Of a stretch of DNA of 64,000 bases, positions 36,455 to 45,505 are shown piece after piece. The stretch lies in NCBI RefSeq assembly GCF_000157895.3, contig NC_022663.1:2604001-2668000 (forward strand), written 5' to 3'. The position numbers were made by a program, and so were the translations under genes. The notes beneath the pieces were generated by a model. It did no database searches, was not told the origin of the DNA, and saw only the letters and a program-made list of their open reading frames with translations. This stretch comes from Mycobacterium kansasii ATCC 12478. Its GTDB lineage: Bacteria; Actinomycetota; Actinomycetes; Mycobacteriales; Mycobacteriaceae. Each line of letters opens with the position of its first letter. The stretch's first letter is position 1.

Positions 36455-37755
36455 TACCGCGCCACGGAACTCGAGACGCCGCCCGCCACCGCACTGGGCG
36501 CACTGGCGGCTACCGGGCACTTGCCGGCGTAGTCGACCTGCCAGTGCTTGATGCCGTTGAGCCAGCCCGACCGCAGCCGCTGCGGCGCTGAGATGGGCCT
36601 CAGGTCCGGCATGTGGTCGGCGATGGCGTTGAACATCAGGGTGATGGTCAGCCGGGCCAAGTTGGCTCCGATGCAGTAATGCGCGCCGGTGCCGCCGAAG
36701 CCCACGTGCGGGTTGGGGTTGCGCAAGATGTTGAACGTGTAGGGGTCTTCGAAGACCTCTTCGTCGAAGTTCGCCGAGCGGTAGAACATCACCACCCGCT
36801 GGCCCCTCTTGATCTGCACGCCGGACAACTCGTAGTCCTGCAGCGCGGTCCGCTGGAAACAGGTGACCGGAGTGGCCCAGCGGACGATCTCGTCGGCGGC
36901 GCTCTCCGGACGCTCGTTCTTGTACAGCTCCCACTGGTCGGGGTGGTCCGCGAACGCCATCATGCCCTGGGTGATGGAATTGCGACTGGTCTCGTTGCCG
37001 GCCACGGCGAGCATCACCACGAAGAAGCCGAACTCGTCGTCGGAGAGCTTTTCACCGTCGATGTCGGCCTGAATCAGCTGCGTCACGATGTCGTCGCCCG
37101 GATTCTTGGCCTTGTCCTCGGCCATCTTCATGGCGTAGCTGATCAGCTCCACCGAGGACGCCTTCGGGTCGACATGCGCGAATTCCGGGTCTTCGGTGCC
37201 GGTCATCTCGTTCGACCAGTGGAACAGCTTCCCGCGATCCTCCTGTGGCACACCCAGCAAACCCGCGATGGCCTGCAGCGGTAGCTCACACGACACCTGC
37301 TCGACGAAGTCGCCGGAACCCTCGGCCGCTGCCGCTTTGGCAATCTTGTGGGCACGCTCGTTGAGTTCGGCCTCCAGGCGTCCGATGGCCCGCGGCGTGA
37401 ACCCGCGCGAGATGATCTTGCGCAACCGGGTGTGGTGGGGTGCGTCCTGGTTGAGCATGACGAACCGCTGCACCTCGATGTCCTCGCGCGCGATGTCGTT
37501 GTGGAAACGCGGGATCACGGTGTTCTCGTAGCTGGAGAACACGTCGCTGCGCCGCGACACCTCCTTGACGTCCTTGAGCTTGGTGATCGCCCAGAAGCCG
37601 CCGTCGTGGTAGCCGCCGCCGTGGCCGGGTGCCTGCTCGTTCCACCAGATCGGTGCGGACGCCCGCAGTTCGGCAAATTCGGCGACCGGGAGCCGCTCGG
37701 CGTAGATGTCGGGGTCGGTGAAATCGAACCCAGGTGGGACATTGGGGCAAGGCAC
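36454..37755 (-). CDS. cyp125: Cytochrome P450 CYP125, steroid C26 monooxygenase
   Basis: Successive C26 oxidations of cholest-4-en-3-one to the acid. It is 433 residues. I-helix motif AGNETSRNSITQG, ExxR in ADEIVRWATP, and heme loop FGGTGAHYCIGANLARL with its Cys ligand are intact. The GTG at 37755 has AGGAG 7 nt upstream; H37Rv annotation begins further upstream, but the matching residues (AVRRTT) are encoded across this site here. It leads the operon cyp125-fadE28-fadE29-chsH2-chsH1-ltp2, with a long regulatory region up to fadA5. Confidence 0.97.
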   Translation of the reverse strand: MPCPNVPPGFDFTDPDIYAERLPVAEFAELRASAPIWWNEQAPGHGGGYHDGGFWAITKLKDVKEVSRRSDVFSSYENTVIPRFHNDIAREDIEVQRFVMLNQDAPHHTRLRKIISRGFTPRAIGRLEAELNERAHKIAKAAAAEGSGDFVEQVSCELPLQAIAGLLGVPQEDRGKLFHWSNEMTGTEDPEFAHVDPKASSVELISYAMKMAEDKAKNPGDDIVTQLIQADIDGEKLSDDEFGFFVVMLAVAGNETSRNSITQGMMAFADHPDQWELYKNERPESAADEIVRWATPVTCFQRTALQDYELSGVQIKRGQRVVMFYRSANFDEEVFEDPYTFNILRNPNPHVGFGGTGAHYCIGANLARLTITLMFNAIADHMPDLRPISAPQRLRSGWLNGIKHWQVDYAGKCPVAASAPSAVAGGVSSSVAR

Positions 37756-37790
37756 AGTAGTTCTCCTAACTGCAGTCTTCGTTGACCAAC

Positions 37791-37830
37791 GTGCGCCAAC
37801 TTGCGCTAGCGTGCGCTAGCTCGCGCCAGG
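37791..37830. repeat. Four 10-bp-phased repeats upstream of cyp125
   Basis: gtgcgccaac, ttgcgctagc, gtgcgctagc and tcgcgccagg follow head to tail with exact 10-bp spacing (gttgaccaac at 37781 is a weaker fifth). They lie 36-75 bp upstream of the cyp125 GTG. Confidence 0.7.
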
Positions 37831-37843
37831 CGATCCCTGGACA

Positions 37844-37877
37844 ACTAGGACAACTCATAGTCACTAGTTGTCCTAGT
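37844..37877. promoter_or_regulatory. 12-bp perfect dyad in the cyp125/fadA5 gap
   Basis: ACTAGGACAACT (37844-37855) and AGTTGTCCTAGT (37866-37877) with a 10-nt spacer. It does not match KstR or KstR2. It may be an operator for another regulator or a hairpin in the cyp125 leader. Confidence 0.65.
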
Positions 37878-37951
37878 GATGCTCTATTGCCAGTAAAACA
37901 TGCCTTCACCGCATACAAAAGGCACCGACGCATCGTCGCTTGTCATAGTAA

Positions 37952-37965
37952 TGAAACGTGTTCTA
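37952..37965. promoter_or_regulatory. KstR operator, fadA5/cyp125
   Basis: TGAAACGTGTTCTA fits TnnAACnnGTTnnA. It lies 10 nt before the fadA5 ATG and about 197 bp from the cyp125 GTG. Confidence 0.85.
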
Positions 37966-37975
37966 GCCTGGCTCC

Positions 37976-39136
37976 ATGGGTAACCCGGTAATCGTCGAGG
38001 CCACACGCAGCCCGATCGGCAAGCGAAATGGGTGGTTGTCAGGTCTGCACGCCACCGAGCTGCTCGGAGCGGTGCAGAAGGCACTGGTGCACAAGGCCGG
38101 GATCGATGCGGGAGACGTCGAACAGGTCATCGGCGGCTGCGTGACCCAATTCGCGGAGCAGTCCAACAACATCAGCCGCACCGCGTGGTTGACTGTGGGG
38201 TTGCCCGACCACGTCGGCGCCACCACCATCGACTGCCAGTGCGGCAGCGGGCAGCAGGCCAATCACCTGATCGCCGGGCTGATCTCGGCCGGCGCGATCG
38301 ACGTCGGCATCGCCTGCGGAATCGAGGCGATGAGCCGGGTCGGCTTAGGGGCCAACGCGGGGCCGGACCGCAACTGGCGGGCCGAGTCGTGGGACATCGA
38401 CATGCCCAACCAGTTCGAGGCCGCTGAGCGAATCGCCAAGCGCCGCGGCATCACCCGCGAGGACATCGATGTCTTCGGGTTCCAGTCGCAATTGCGCGCC
38501 AAGCGCGCCTGGGACGAGGGCCGTTTCGACCGGGAAATCTCGCCCATCGAGGCGCCGGTGCTCGACGAGCAAAAGCAACCCACCAGCGAGCGCCATATGG
38601 TCACCCGCGACCAGGGCCTGCGGGACACCACCATGGAGGGGCTGAGCCAGCTGAAACCGGTGCTGGAAGGCGGCATTCACACCGCGGGCACGTCATCGCA
38701 GATCTCCGACGGCGCGGCCGCAGTGTTGTGGATGGACGAAGACAAGGCCAAGGCACTCGGCTTGAAGCCGCGCGCCCGGATCGTCAGCCAGGCGCTCGTC
38801 GGCGCGGAGCCCTACTACCACCTCGACGGTCCGGTGCAGTCGACGGCGAAGGTGCTCGAAAAGGCCGGCATGAAGATGGGCGACATCGACATCACCGAGA
38901 TCAACGAGGCGTTCGCCTCCGTGGTGCTGTCCTGGGCGCGGGTCCACGAGCCGGACATGGATCGGGTCAACGTCAACGGCGGTGCGATCGCATTGGGCCA
39001 TCCGGTGGGGTGCACCGGCAGCCGGCTGATCACCACCGCATTGCACGAGCTGGAGCGCACGGACCAAAGCACCGCGCTGATCACCATGTGCGCCGGCGGT
39101 GCCCTGTCCACCGGGACCATCATCGAAAGAATCTGA
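37976..39136 (+). CDS. fadA5: Steroid side-chain thiolase FadA5
   Basis: Degradative thiolase releasing acetyl- or propionyl-CoA from C24/C22 side-chain intermediates. It is 386 residues, four fewer than in H37Rv through a deletion near residue 44. The nucleophile is Cys89 (IDCQCGSGQQANHL), corresponding to Mtb Cys93. GGAIALGHPVGCTGSRL and TMCAGGALSTGT hold the catalytic His and Cys. The TGA overlaps the next ATG by 1 bp. Confidence 0.96.
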   Translation: MGNPVIVEATRSPIGKRNGWLSGLHATELLGAVQKALVHKAGIDAGDVEQVIGGCVTQFAEQSNNISRTAWLTVGLPDHVGATTIDCQCGSGQQANHLIAGLISAGAIDVGIACGIEAMSRVGLGANAGPDRNWRAESWDIDMPNQFEAAERIAKRRGITREDIDVFGFQSQLRAKRAWDEGRFDREISPIEAPVLDEQKQPTSERHMVTRDQGLRDTTMEGLSQLKPVLEGGIHTAGTSSQISDGAAAVLWMDEDKAKALGLKPRARIVSQALVGAEPYYHLDGPVQSTAKVLEKAGMKMGDIDITEINEAFASVVLSWARVHEPDMDRVNVNGGAIALGHPVGCTGSRLITTALHELERTDQSTALITMCAGGALSTGTIIERI

Positions 39137-39522
39137 TGGCGGTCTCCGACGAAGACCGCGTCGCCGCGGCGCAGGCCTACATCGACGCACTGGTCAGCCA
39201 TGATGCCGACAAGGTGCCGTTCGCGCCCGGCTGCACCCGGGTCGAGCAGGGTGTCAAGAACGGGTTTTCCGGCGCTCACCTGCGGCGCAGCCTCAACCGC
39301 GGGCTTCAGTACCGGGTGATCGCCGATGCGACACCACCGGACTATCGCATCGTCGGCGACGAGGTGCATGCGACCTACGACGTGCTGACCAAGGCCGCTT
39401 TCGCCGGGCGGCGGATTGCCTCACGGGTCAACGAGACGTTCGTGATTCCCGCCGATAGCCCCAGCGGGAAGGCCGAGATCGCGCACATCGTCGTGCGCTT
39501 TCGCCCGTTCATTCAGCGGTAG
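39136..39522 (+). CDS. Small NTF2/DUF8021-like protein
   Basis: 128 residues: DRVAAAQAYIDALVSHDADK, VPFAPGCTRVEQGVKNGFSG and ETFVIPADSPSGKAEIAHIV. The pattern fits SnoaL/NTF2-like cone folds of the DUF8021 kind. It begins on the fadA5 stop (TGATG), so it is coupled to fadA5 and expected to be KstR-controlled. No function assigned; I do not clearly recall its counterpart in H37Rv. Confidence 0.75.
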   Translation: MAVSDEDRVAAAQAYIDALVSHDADKVPFAPGCTRVEQGVKNGFSGAHLRRSLNRGLQYRVIADATPPDYRIVGDEVHATYDVLTKAAFAGRRIASRVNETFVIPADSPSGKAEIAHIVVRFRPFIQR

Positions 39523-39542
39523 CGCGCCCGTAGGATGTCGTC

Positions 39543-39998
39543 ATGCCGAAGTCGCCGCCGAGGTTTCTGAATTCGCCGTTCACCGATGTTCTGATCAAGT
39601 GGATGTCGCGCCTCAATACCTGGATGTATCGACGCAACGGCGGCGAGGGCCTCGGTGGCACCTTCCAGAAGATCCCGGTCGCTCTGCTGACCACCACCGG
39701 CCGCAAGACCGGCCAGCCACGGGTCAGTCCGCTGTACTTCCTGCGCGACGGCGACCGGGTGATCGTCGCCGCCTCCAAGGGCGGCGCCGACAAGAATCCG
39801 ATGTGGTACCTCAACCTCAAGGCCAACCCCAAGGTTTCGGTGCAGATCAAAAAGGAAATTCTCGATCTCACCGCGCGCGACGCCACCGACGAAGAGCGCG
39901 CCAAGTACTGGCGGCAGTTGGTCGACATGTATCCGACCTACGAGGACTACCAGTCCTGGACCGACCGGACCATCCCGATCGTGGTCTGCGAGCCCTAG
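39543..39998 (+). CDS. ddn: Deazaflavin (F420)-dependent nitroreductase Ddn
   Basis: F420H2-dependent quinone reductase that activates bicyclic nitroimidazoles such as pretomanid in Mtb. It is 151 residues, as in Rv3547. Residues linked to F420 and drug binding are kept at the same numbers: Tyr65, Ser78, Trp88, Tyr130, Tyr133, Tyr136. It lies 20 bp after the preceding gene and may share its transcript. Confidence 0.95.
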   Translation: MPKSPPRFLNSPFTDVLIKWMSRLNTWMYRRNGGEGLGGTFQKIPVALLTTTGRKTGQPRVSPLYFLRDGDRVIVAASKGGADKNPMWYLNLKANPKVSVQIKKEILDLTARDATDEERAKYWRQLVDMYPTYEDYQSWTDRTIPIVVCEP

Positions 39999-40259
39999 CG
40001 ACCGGGCGCGGCGGGCCGCATCGGCCGGTTGTCGCGTTGAGGTGGCCACGTCGGCAGTCCTCGCCGTGCCGACGACCACTGTGCCAGCAGTGACGGGCGC
40101 GCCTTCTGGCGCACGTCGTAGTCACTTGCGCCGCACAGGTCCCCGTCGGCCAAGGACATTCGTTGTGCCCAGCTACCCGCGACAACCGCAGTGGCGGGCG
40201 GAGTCCTGGCGGGTGGGCCGAGAACCCGGACAAAGAACGTCGCGCCGGCAACCGGCCGG
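39999..40259. other. Intergenic, no gene recognised
   Basis: 261 bp between the convergent ends of ddn and the PE_PGRS gene. Short GC-rich inverted stretches occur near 40240-40262 (GCCGGC...GCCGGC), perhaps a terminator for the PE_PGRS gene; nothing else is evident. Confidence 0.5.
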
Positions 40260-42857
40260 CTACGTCAACCCGTCAAACCCGTTGACGCCCAACAGGTTCC
40301 CGCCGGTGCCACCGGTCCCGCCGGCACCCGTGGTCGGGCCGGTCCCGGCGTTACCGCCGTTGCCGCCGTTCCCGATCAGCACCGCATTGCCGCCGTCGCC
40401 GCCGTCGCCGCCGGTCGTCGTGCTGTCGCCGCCGGCGCCACCGGCACCACCGACACCCACCAGCCGCCCGGCGGTGCCACCGGTGCCACCGGTCCCGCCG
40501 GTGATGGTGCCGAACCCGCCGGCTCCGCCGATACCGCCGCAGCCGAGTTGGCCGGCGTTGCCGCCGCTGCCCCCGGCTCCGCCGGTCGAGCCGCCGAAGC
40601 CGCCCGTCCCGCCAGGCCCGGCGCTGGAGAACAGCAGACCCGCATCGCCGCCGTGACCTGCGGCCCCGCCTTTGCCGCCCACGCCGACTCCGCCGGTCCC
40701 ACCGAGCCCGCCGCTGCCGAACAGCAGGCCGGCGTTGCCGGCGTCCCCGCCGTGACCGCCGTTGACGACGCCAACCCCGCCGGTTCCACCGGCCCCGCCG
40801 GGCCCGCCGACCAGGCCGGCGTTGCCACCGGCTCCACCGGCACCCCCGGTGGCGTGGCCGAACGCGCCGTTCCCGCCGTTACCGCCGCCGGCTCCGACCA
40901 ACCCGGCAAGCGATCCGGAGGCGCCGCCCGTCCCACCGGCCCCGCCGACGCCGCCCAGGCTGAATCCACCGGCACCGCCGGCCCCACCGGCGCCCAACAG
41001 CCCCCCGACACCGCCGCTGCCGCCGGCCCCGCCGATCTTGGTGGGCCCGAATCCCGTTGCGGGTCCACCGGCCCCGCCGACGCCGGCGTTGCCCGAGAAC
41101 CATCCCCCGGCTCCACCGGTCCCGCCGGCCCCGCCGTTACCCGTCGAGGAGCTTCCGCCCGCTCCACCGGCGCCCCCGGAGCCCAACAGCCCGCCGGCCC
41201 CGCCGGTCCCGCCGTCTTGGCCTATGTCCGCCGCCCCGGACCCGCCGGATCCGCCGTCGCCGAGCAACCATCCGCCGGGCGCGCCGTTGGCTCCGGTGCC
41301 CGGGGCCCCGTTGACGCCGTTGCCGATCAGCGGGCGCCCGGTCAGCGCCTCGGCAGGCGCGTTGATCGCATTGAGCACAGCCTGTCGCACCGGCGGCAGT
41401 GGCGTGGCGGGATTCGGGCCGTTGGTGCCGTTGGCGCCCAACAGCAGTCCGGCAGTGCCGCCGGCGCCGTTGCCGCCGAGGGTCGGGCCGGTCCCGCCGT
41501 TGCCGCCGTTGCCGCCGTTGCCGACCAGCACGGCGTTGCCGCCGGCTCCGCCGTCGCCACCGGTCGTTCCGCCTTCGCCACCGGCCCCACCCGCGCCGCC
41601 GATGCCTATCAGGCGGCCGGCGGTGCCGCCGTCGCCGCCGTGACCGCCGGTAGTGCTGCCGTAGCCGCCGGCGCCGCCGATGCCGCCGCAACCCAGCAGT
41701 CCACCGACCCCGCCGGCCCCGCCGGCCCCGCCGATGCCACCGCCACTGAACCCGCCGGCTCCGCCTGATCCGGCGCTGGAAAACAGCAAGCCGGCATTGC
41801 CGCCGCGCCCGCCCGCCCCGCCGTCGCCGACGGCGCTGAATCCGCCGTCCCCACCGATGCCGCCGCTGCCGAACAGGAAGCCGGCGCTCCCGCCGTCGCC
41901 GCCGATCGCTCCGGTGCCGGCTTTGAGGCTGCCGCCGGCGGCGCCGCCGGCGCCGCCGGGTCCGGCGAATAGGCCCGCGTCGCCACCACGGCCTCCCGCG
42001 CCCCCGGCCGTGAGACCGAAGCCACCGGCCCCGCCGTCCCCGCCACCGGCGCCGACCAGCCCGCCGAGTAGCCCGCCGGCCCCGCCGGCCCCACCGGCCC
42101 CGCCGTCACCGCCGCTGATACCAACGCTCGTTCCACCCGCACCGCCGGCCCCACCGGCACCCAGCAAGCCGCCGGCCCCACCGATCCCGCCCGCACCGGC
42201 CTTCCCCGCCGCCGATACGGCCGCTCCACCGGCGCCGCCCACACCCCCGTTGCCCGACAACCACCCGCCGGCCCCGCCGGCGCCGCCGGCCCCCGCGGCC
42301 TGACCGGCAAACGCTGAGCTGCCGCCGGCTCCACCGGCCCCGCCGGAGCCCAGCAATCCGGCGGCCCCACCCGCGCCACCGGCGCCGCCGGGTGTGGAGA
42401 TCGTTGCGGGCGCACCGGACCCGCCGGCACCACCGTCACCGAGCAACCAACCGCCCGGCGCCCCGTTGGCGCCGGTGCCCGGGGCGCCGTTGGCGCCGTT
42501 TCCGATCAGCGGGCGCCCGGTCAGCGCCTGGACCGGCGCGTTGACCGCGGCAAGCAGTTGCGCCAGGGGCGAAGCGTTGGCCGCCTCGGCACCGGCATAG
42601 GCCGCCGCGCCCGCGGTCAACGCCTGCAGGAACTGCTGGTGAAACGCCGTCGCCTGCGCGCTGACCGCCTGGTACGTCTGGGCGTGGCTGGAGAACAGCA
42701 CCGCGATCGCGGCCGAGACCTCGTCCTCAGCTGCCGCCAAGATCCCCGTGGTACGTGCCGCCGCGGACACATCCGCGGCATTGAGCGTCGAAGCGATACT
42801 GGCCAGATCCGTTGCGGCCGAATCCAGGATCTCGGGCACCGCGATCAAAGTCGACAT
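40260..42857 (-). CDS. PE_PGRS family protein with internally duplicated linker-PGRS module
   Basis: 865 residues. PE domain at 1-93 (STLIAVPEILDSAATDLASI, AAEDEVSAAIAVLFSSHAQT), then the linker LTGRPLIGNGANGAPG near residue 112, then PGRS. A second linker, LTGRPLIGNGVNGAPG, appears near residue 505, followed by another PGRS block, so the whole post-PE module seems duplicated. The ATG at 42857 has GGGAGGTG 4 nt upstream. Likely an ESX-5 exported surface protein. I do not recall a PE_PGRS gene between ddn and Rv3548c in H37Rv, so this is a probable lineage-specific insertion. Confidence 0.9.
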   Translation of the reverse strand: MSTLIAVPEILDSAATDLASIASTLNAADVSAAARTTGILAAAEDEVSAAIAVLFSSHAQTYQAVSAQATAFHQQFLQALTAGAAAYAGAEAANASPLAQLLAAVNAPVQALTGRPLIGNGANGAPGTGANGAPGGWLLGDGGAGGSGAPATISTPGGAGGAGGAAGLLGSGGAGGAGGSSAFAGQAAGAGGAGGAGGWLSGNGGVGGAGGAAVSAAGKAGAGGIGGAGGLLGAGGAGGAGGTSVGISGGDGGAGGAGGAGGLLGGLVGAGGGDGGAGGFGLTAGGAGGRGGDAGLFAGPGGAGGAAGGSLKAGTGAIGGDGGSAGFLFGSGGIGGDGGFSAVGDGGAGGRGGNAGLLFSSAGSGGAGGFSGGGIGGAGGAGGVGGLLGCGGIGGAGGYGSTTGGHGGDGGTAGRLIGIGGAGGAGGEGGTTGGDGGAGGNAVLVGNGGNGGNGGTGPTLGGNGAGGTAGLLLGANGTNGPNPATPLPPVRQAVLNAINAPAEALTGRPLIGNGVNGAPGTGANGAPGGWLLGDGGSGGSGAADIGQDGGTGGAGGLLGSGGAGGAGGSSSTGNGGAGGTGGAGGWFSGNAGVGGAGGPATGFGPTKIGGAGGSGGVGGLLGAGGAGGAGGFSLGGVGGAGGTGGASGSLAGLVGAGGGNGGNGAFGHATGGAGGAGGNAGLVGGPGGAGGTGGVGVVNGGHGGDAGNAGLLFGSGGLGGTGGVGVGGKGGAAGHGGDAGLLFSSAGPGGTGGFGGSTGGAGGSGGNAGQLGCGGIGGAGGFGTITGGTGGTGGTAGRLVGVGGAGGAGGDSTTTGGDGGDGGNAVLIGNGGNGGNAGTGPTTGAGGTGGTGGNLLGVNGFDGLT

Positions 42858-43009
42858 CTGACACCTCCCGATGGGTCATGACATCCCTGCTGGTGTCCGA
42901 GCACCCGCGACATGGTCGGTAAAAGACGCACCGTATCGCGGCGAAAGCAGCACGTCCTGGACTTCGCCAGGATTTCCGGCGTCTCGTAGGTACTGCAGCC
43001 GCAAATAAC

Positions 43010-43675
43010 TCAGTAGGTGAGTCCGGCCATCAGCGGAAGCAACGCCAGCGGTAACGACGGCGTCTTGCCGGTCGTCGGCAGGAACGTGTAGCGCGTCACC
43101 CGGCGCAGCCCCAGATGCTGACTCTGCTTGTACGCCGCCGAATTGATCGCTTCCCGGGGGAACAACAACGACTCGAGAAGCTCCGGCCTGAGCGACGGTC
43201 CCGGCTCGCCGCCAACCAACCGGCCCACCACAACGGCTGCACGGTCGAGCACCGGCCAGGGCCCATCGCCGTCGCAGACCAGGTGAGCGAGCACGCTGTC
43301 GTCGGACCCGAATACGGTCACATCGTCCTTCTTGCGGACGGTCTTGGCGATTTGCCGCCGGTCGGGATCACTGAGCGTCGCTGGAGCGGGCTTCTCGTTG
43401 ATCGAGCTGATCCGGCCCAAGACCGCGCCGCCCGCTCCGCGCACCTCGACGTGGATGTCGTTGCCGACGTCCATGCCCGTCAAAGTCACGAGCTTCCAGA
43501 ACTTCTGCGCCGCTTTGCCGCCGCTGTGCACTCGGGCGGTACGGGCCAGCAGAACGTTATCGGTTCCGCGGAGCTCCCACCGGTGGCCCAGCGGCGAGGC
43601 GCCGGCGCAAAAGACGGCCGAGAGGCCGCCGGGACGAGCCAACTCGCCGAGCGATCGTGCCACGGCTTCATCCAT
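43010..43675 (-). CDS. Conserved hypothetical protein
   Basis: 221 residues from the ATG at 43675 (a TTG at 43684 is the alternative). Strand-rich central part (WELRGTDNVLLARTARVHSG, DIHVEVRGAGGAVLGRISSI, DDVTVFGSDDSVLAHLVCDG) reminiscent of LURP-one/scramblase-like barrels, weakly. The C-terminus is hydrophobic (SLPLALLPLMAGLTY). It lies between the PE_PGRS gene and Rv3548c; function unknown. Confidence 0.65.
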   Translation of the reverse strand: MDEAVARSLGELARPGGLSAVFCAGASPLGHRWELRGTDNVLLARTARVHSGGKAAQKFWKLVTLTGMDVGNDIHVEVRGAGGAVLGRISSINEKPAPATLSDPDRRQIAKTVRKKDDVTVFGSDDSVLAHLVCDGDGPWPVLDRAAVVVGRLVGGEPGPSLRPELLESLLFPREAINSAAYKQSQHLGLRRVTRYTFLPTTGKTPSLPLALLPLMAGLTY

Positions 43676-43728
43676 GCGAAGCAAAATATCGCGGGCCGGC
43701 TAGTCGGGCCGTACCGCCTAAAACTCAG

Positions 43729-44634
43729 TCAGGCCCCGTACACCGGAACCGGTGGCCGCGACTTGGCCAGCAGGTCGGCGACCACGGGCCCCAACTCGGC
43801 GGGATCCCATCGCGCGCCCTTGTCGACCTGCGGGCCATGTGCCCACCCCTCGGCGACCCGGATGATGCCGCCCTCGACCTCGAACACCCTTCCGCTGACA
43901 TCGCGGGATTCGGCGCTGCCCAGCCACACCACCAGCGGGGAGATGTTCTCGGCCGCCATCGCGTCGAAACCCTCGTCGGGCTTGGCCATCATCTCGGCAA
44001 AGACGGTCTCGGTCATGCGAGTACGGGCCGACGGTGCGATGGCATTGACGGTGACGCCGTAGCGGACCATCTCCGCGGCGCCGACGAGCGTCATCGCCGC
44101 GATGCCCGCCTTGGCGGCGCTGTAGTTGCCCTGTCCGACGCTGCCCTGCAGGCCCGCACCGGAGCTGGTGTTGATGATCCGGGCGTCAACAGTTTTCCCT
44201 GCCTTGGACAGTCCCCGCCAATATGACGCGGCATGCCGCATCGTGGCGAAGTGGCCCTTGAGGTGCACGGCGACGACGGCGTCGAACTCCTCCTCGCTGG
44301 TGTTGGCCATCATGCGGTCGCGCACAATGCCGGCATTGTTCACCAAAACGTCGAGGCCACCGAAAGTTTCGACGGCGGTCTGGATCAGGCCGGCCGCCTG
44401 GTTCCAATCGGAGACGTCGGATCCGTTGGTGACGGCTTCGCCACCGGCCGCGGTGATCTCGTCGACCACGCCCTGCGCCGCGCTGCCGCCGCCTGCGGGC
44501 GAACCGTCCAGCCCCACCCCGATGTCGTTGACCACCACGCGCGCGCCCTCGGCCGCGAAGGCCAGCGCATGCGCGCGACCGATACCGCCGCCCGCTCCGG
44601 TGACGATGACGACTCGGCCGTCAACCAGGCCCAT
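43729..44634 (-). CDS. Short-chain dehydrogenase/reductase (Rv3548c-like)
   Basis: 301 residues (H37Rv about 304). Rossmann motif VIVTGAGGGIGRAHALAFAA near the start, NNAGIVRDRM, and a GNYSAAKAGIAAM active site. It resembles multifunctional-enzyme SDR domains acting on 3-hydroxyacyl-CoAs. It is downstream of the Rv3549c-like gene (18-bp gap) and presumably in the KstR2 regulon through the box at 45459. Substrate unknown. Confidence 0.9.
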   Translation of the reverse strand: MGLVDGRVVIVTGAGGGIGRAHALAFAAEGARVVVNDIGVGLDGSPAGGGSAAQGVVDEITAAGGEAVTNGSDVSDWNQAAGLIQTAVETFGGLDVLVNNAGIVRDRMMANTSEEEFDAVVAVHLKGHFATMRHAASYWRGLSKAGKTVDARIINTSSGAGLQGSVGQGNYSAAKAGIAAMTLVGAAEMVRYGVTVNAIAPSARTRMTETVFAEMMAKPDEGFDAMAAENISPLVVWLGSAESRDVSGRVFEVEGGIIRVAEGWAHGPQVDKGARWDPAELGPVVADLLAKSRPPVPVYGA

Positions 44635-44652
44635 ACCTTTGCTCCTTACTGG

Positions 44653-45444
44653 TTACTTGTTGGCGCTCGAGGCGGCCAGATACGGCGGCGGCTCGCCGCC
44701 GCCGTGCACCTCCAGCGTGGCGCCGCTGATATACGACGCCACGTCGGACGTCAAAAACGCTGCGGCCCATCCGACGTCGGTGGGTTTTGCCAGCCGGCCC
44801 AATGGCACCGTGGCCGCGACTCGGGCCACCGACTCGGCGTCTCCGTAGAACAGCCCGGATTGTTCGGTCTCGACCATGCCGACCACCACCGCGTTGACCC
44901 GGACCTGCGGAGCCCATTCCACTGCCAGTGTGGCAGTGAGGTTTTCGAGCCCGGCCTTGGCCGCCCCGTATGCAGCGGTACCCGGAGTGGGACGGCGACC
45001 GCTGACACTGCAGATGTTCACGATCGACCCACCGCGCTCCTGCTCTTGCATCAGCGCGTTAGCCTGCTGCGAAACGAGCAGCGGTGCAAGCACATTGAGC
45101 TCGACGATCTTGCGGTGAAAGTTGTGCGTCGCCTCGGCCGCCAGGGCGTAGGGCGACCCTCCCGCATTGTTGACCAACACGTCGAGGCGGCCGTGCCGTT
45201 CCGCGATGGCGCCCATCATCCGGCCCACCGAATCCTCGTCGCGAATGTCGCAGGCGTGGAACTCATACGGCAGGCCTTCGACGACTCGTCGCGCGCAGGT
45301 GATGACCGTCGCGCCCTGTTCGGCGAAGACCGCGCTGATACCGGCGCCTACTCCGCGAACGCCGCCGGTCACCAACACCACCCGCCCGGCCAGCCCCAGA
45401 TTGACAGCTTCTCCAGCCAGAGGGCCTCGTTCGGCACGGGTCAC
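44653..45444 (-). CDS. Short-chain dehydrogenase/reductase (Rv3549c-like)
   Basis: About 263 residues from the GTG at 45444. Rossmann motif VVLVTGGVRGVGAGISAVFA, NNAGGSPYAL and YGAAKAGLENLT. The H37Rv protein begins at NLGLAGR, where this sequence has GTC instead of a start codon, so the GTG about 17 codons upstream is the better choice; it lies 14 bp from the KstR2 box. Predicted to oxidise or reduce a C/D-ring intermediate. Confidence 0.85.
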   Translation of the reverse strand: MTRAERGPLAGEAVNLGLAGRVVLVTGGVRGVGAGISAVFAEQGATVITCARRVVEGLPYEFHACDIRDEDSVGRMMGAIAERHGRLDVLVNNAGGSPYALAAEATHNFHRKIVELNVLAPLLVSQQANALMQEQERGGSIVNICSVSGRRPTPGTAAYGAAKAGLENLTATLAVEWAPQVRVNAVVVGMVETEQSGLFYGDAESVARVAATVPLGRLAKPTDVGWAAAFLTSDVASYISGATLEVHGGGEPPPYLAASSANK

Positions 45445-45458
45445 TGTGCTAGCGTACC

Positions 45459-45474
45459 AAGCAAGTGCTTGCTC
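45459..45474. promoter_or_regulatory. KstR2 operator, Rv3549c-like/echA20
   Basis: AAGCAAGTGCTTGCTC fits the KstR2 palindrome AnCAAGnnCTTGnT. It is central to a divergent promoter: 14 bp from the leftward GTG (45444) and 31 bp from the rightward TTG (45506). Confidence 0.9.
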
Positions 45475-45505
45475 AGGTACCCGGGTTCCCGACAGGAAGT
45501 GCCAA

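Noticed and set aside
37844..37877. KstR or KstR2 site in the cyp125 upstream region
   Set aside because: The dyad lacks AAC-N2-GTT and CAAG-N2-CTTG cores; the true KstR box is at 37952-37965.
40191..42303. Long plus-strand proline- and alanine-rich open frames opposite the second PE_PGRS gene
   Set aside because: Same shadow effect; the minus strand has a proper PE domain with a Shine-Dalgarno and the plus strand has nothing recognisable.
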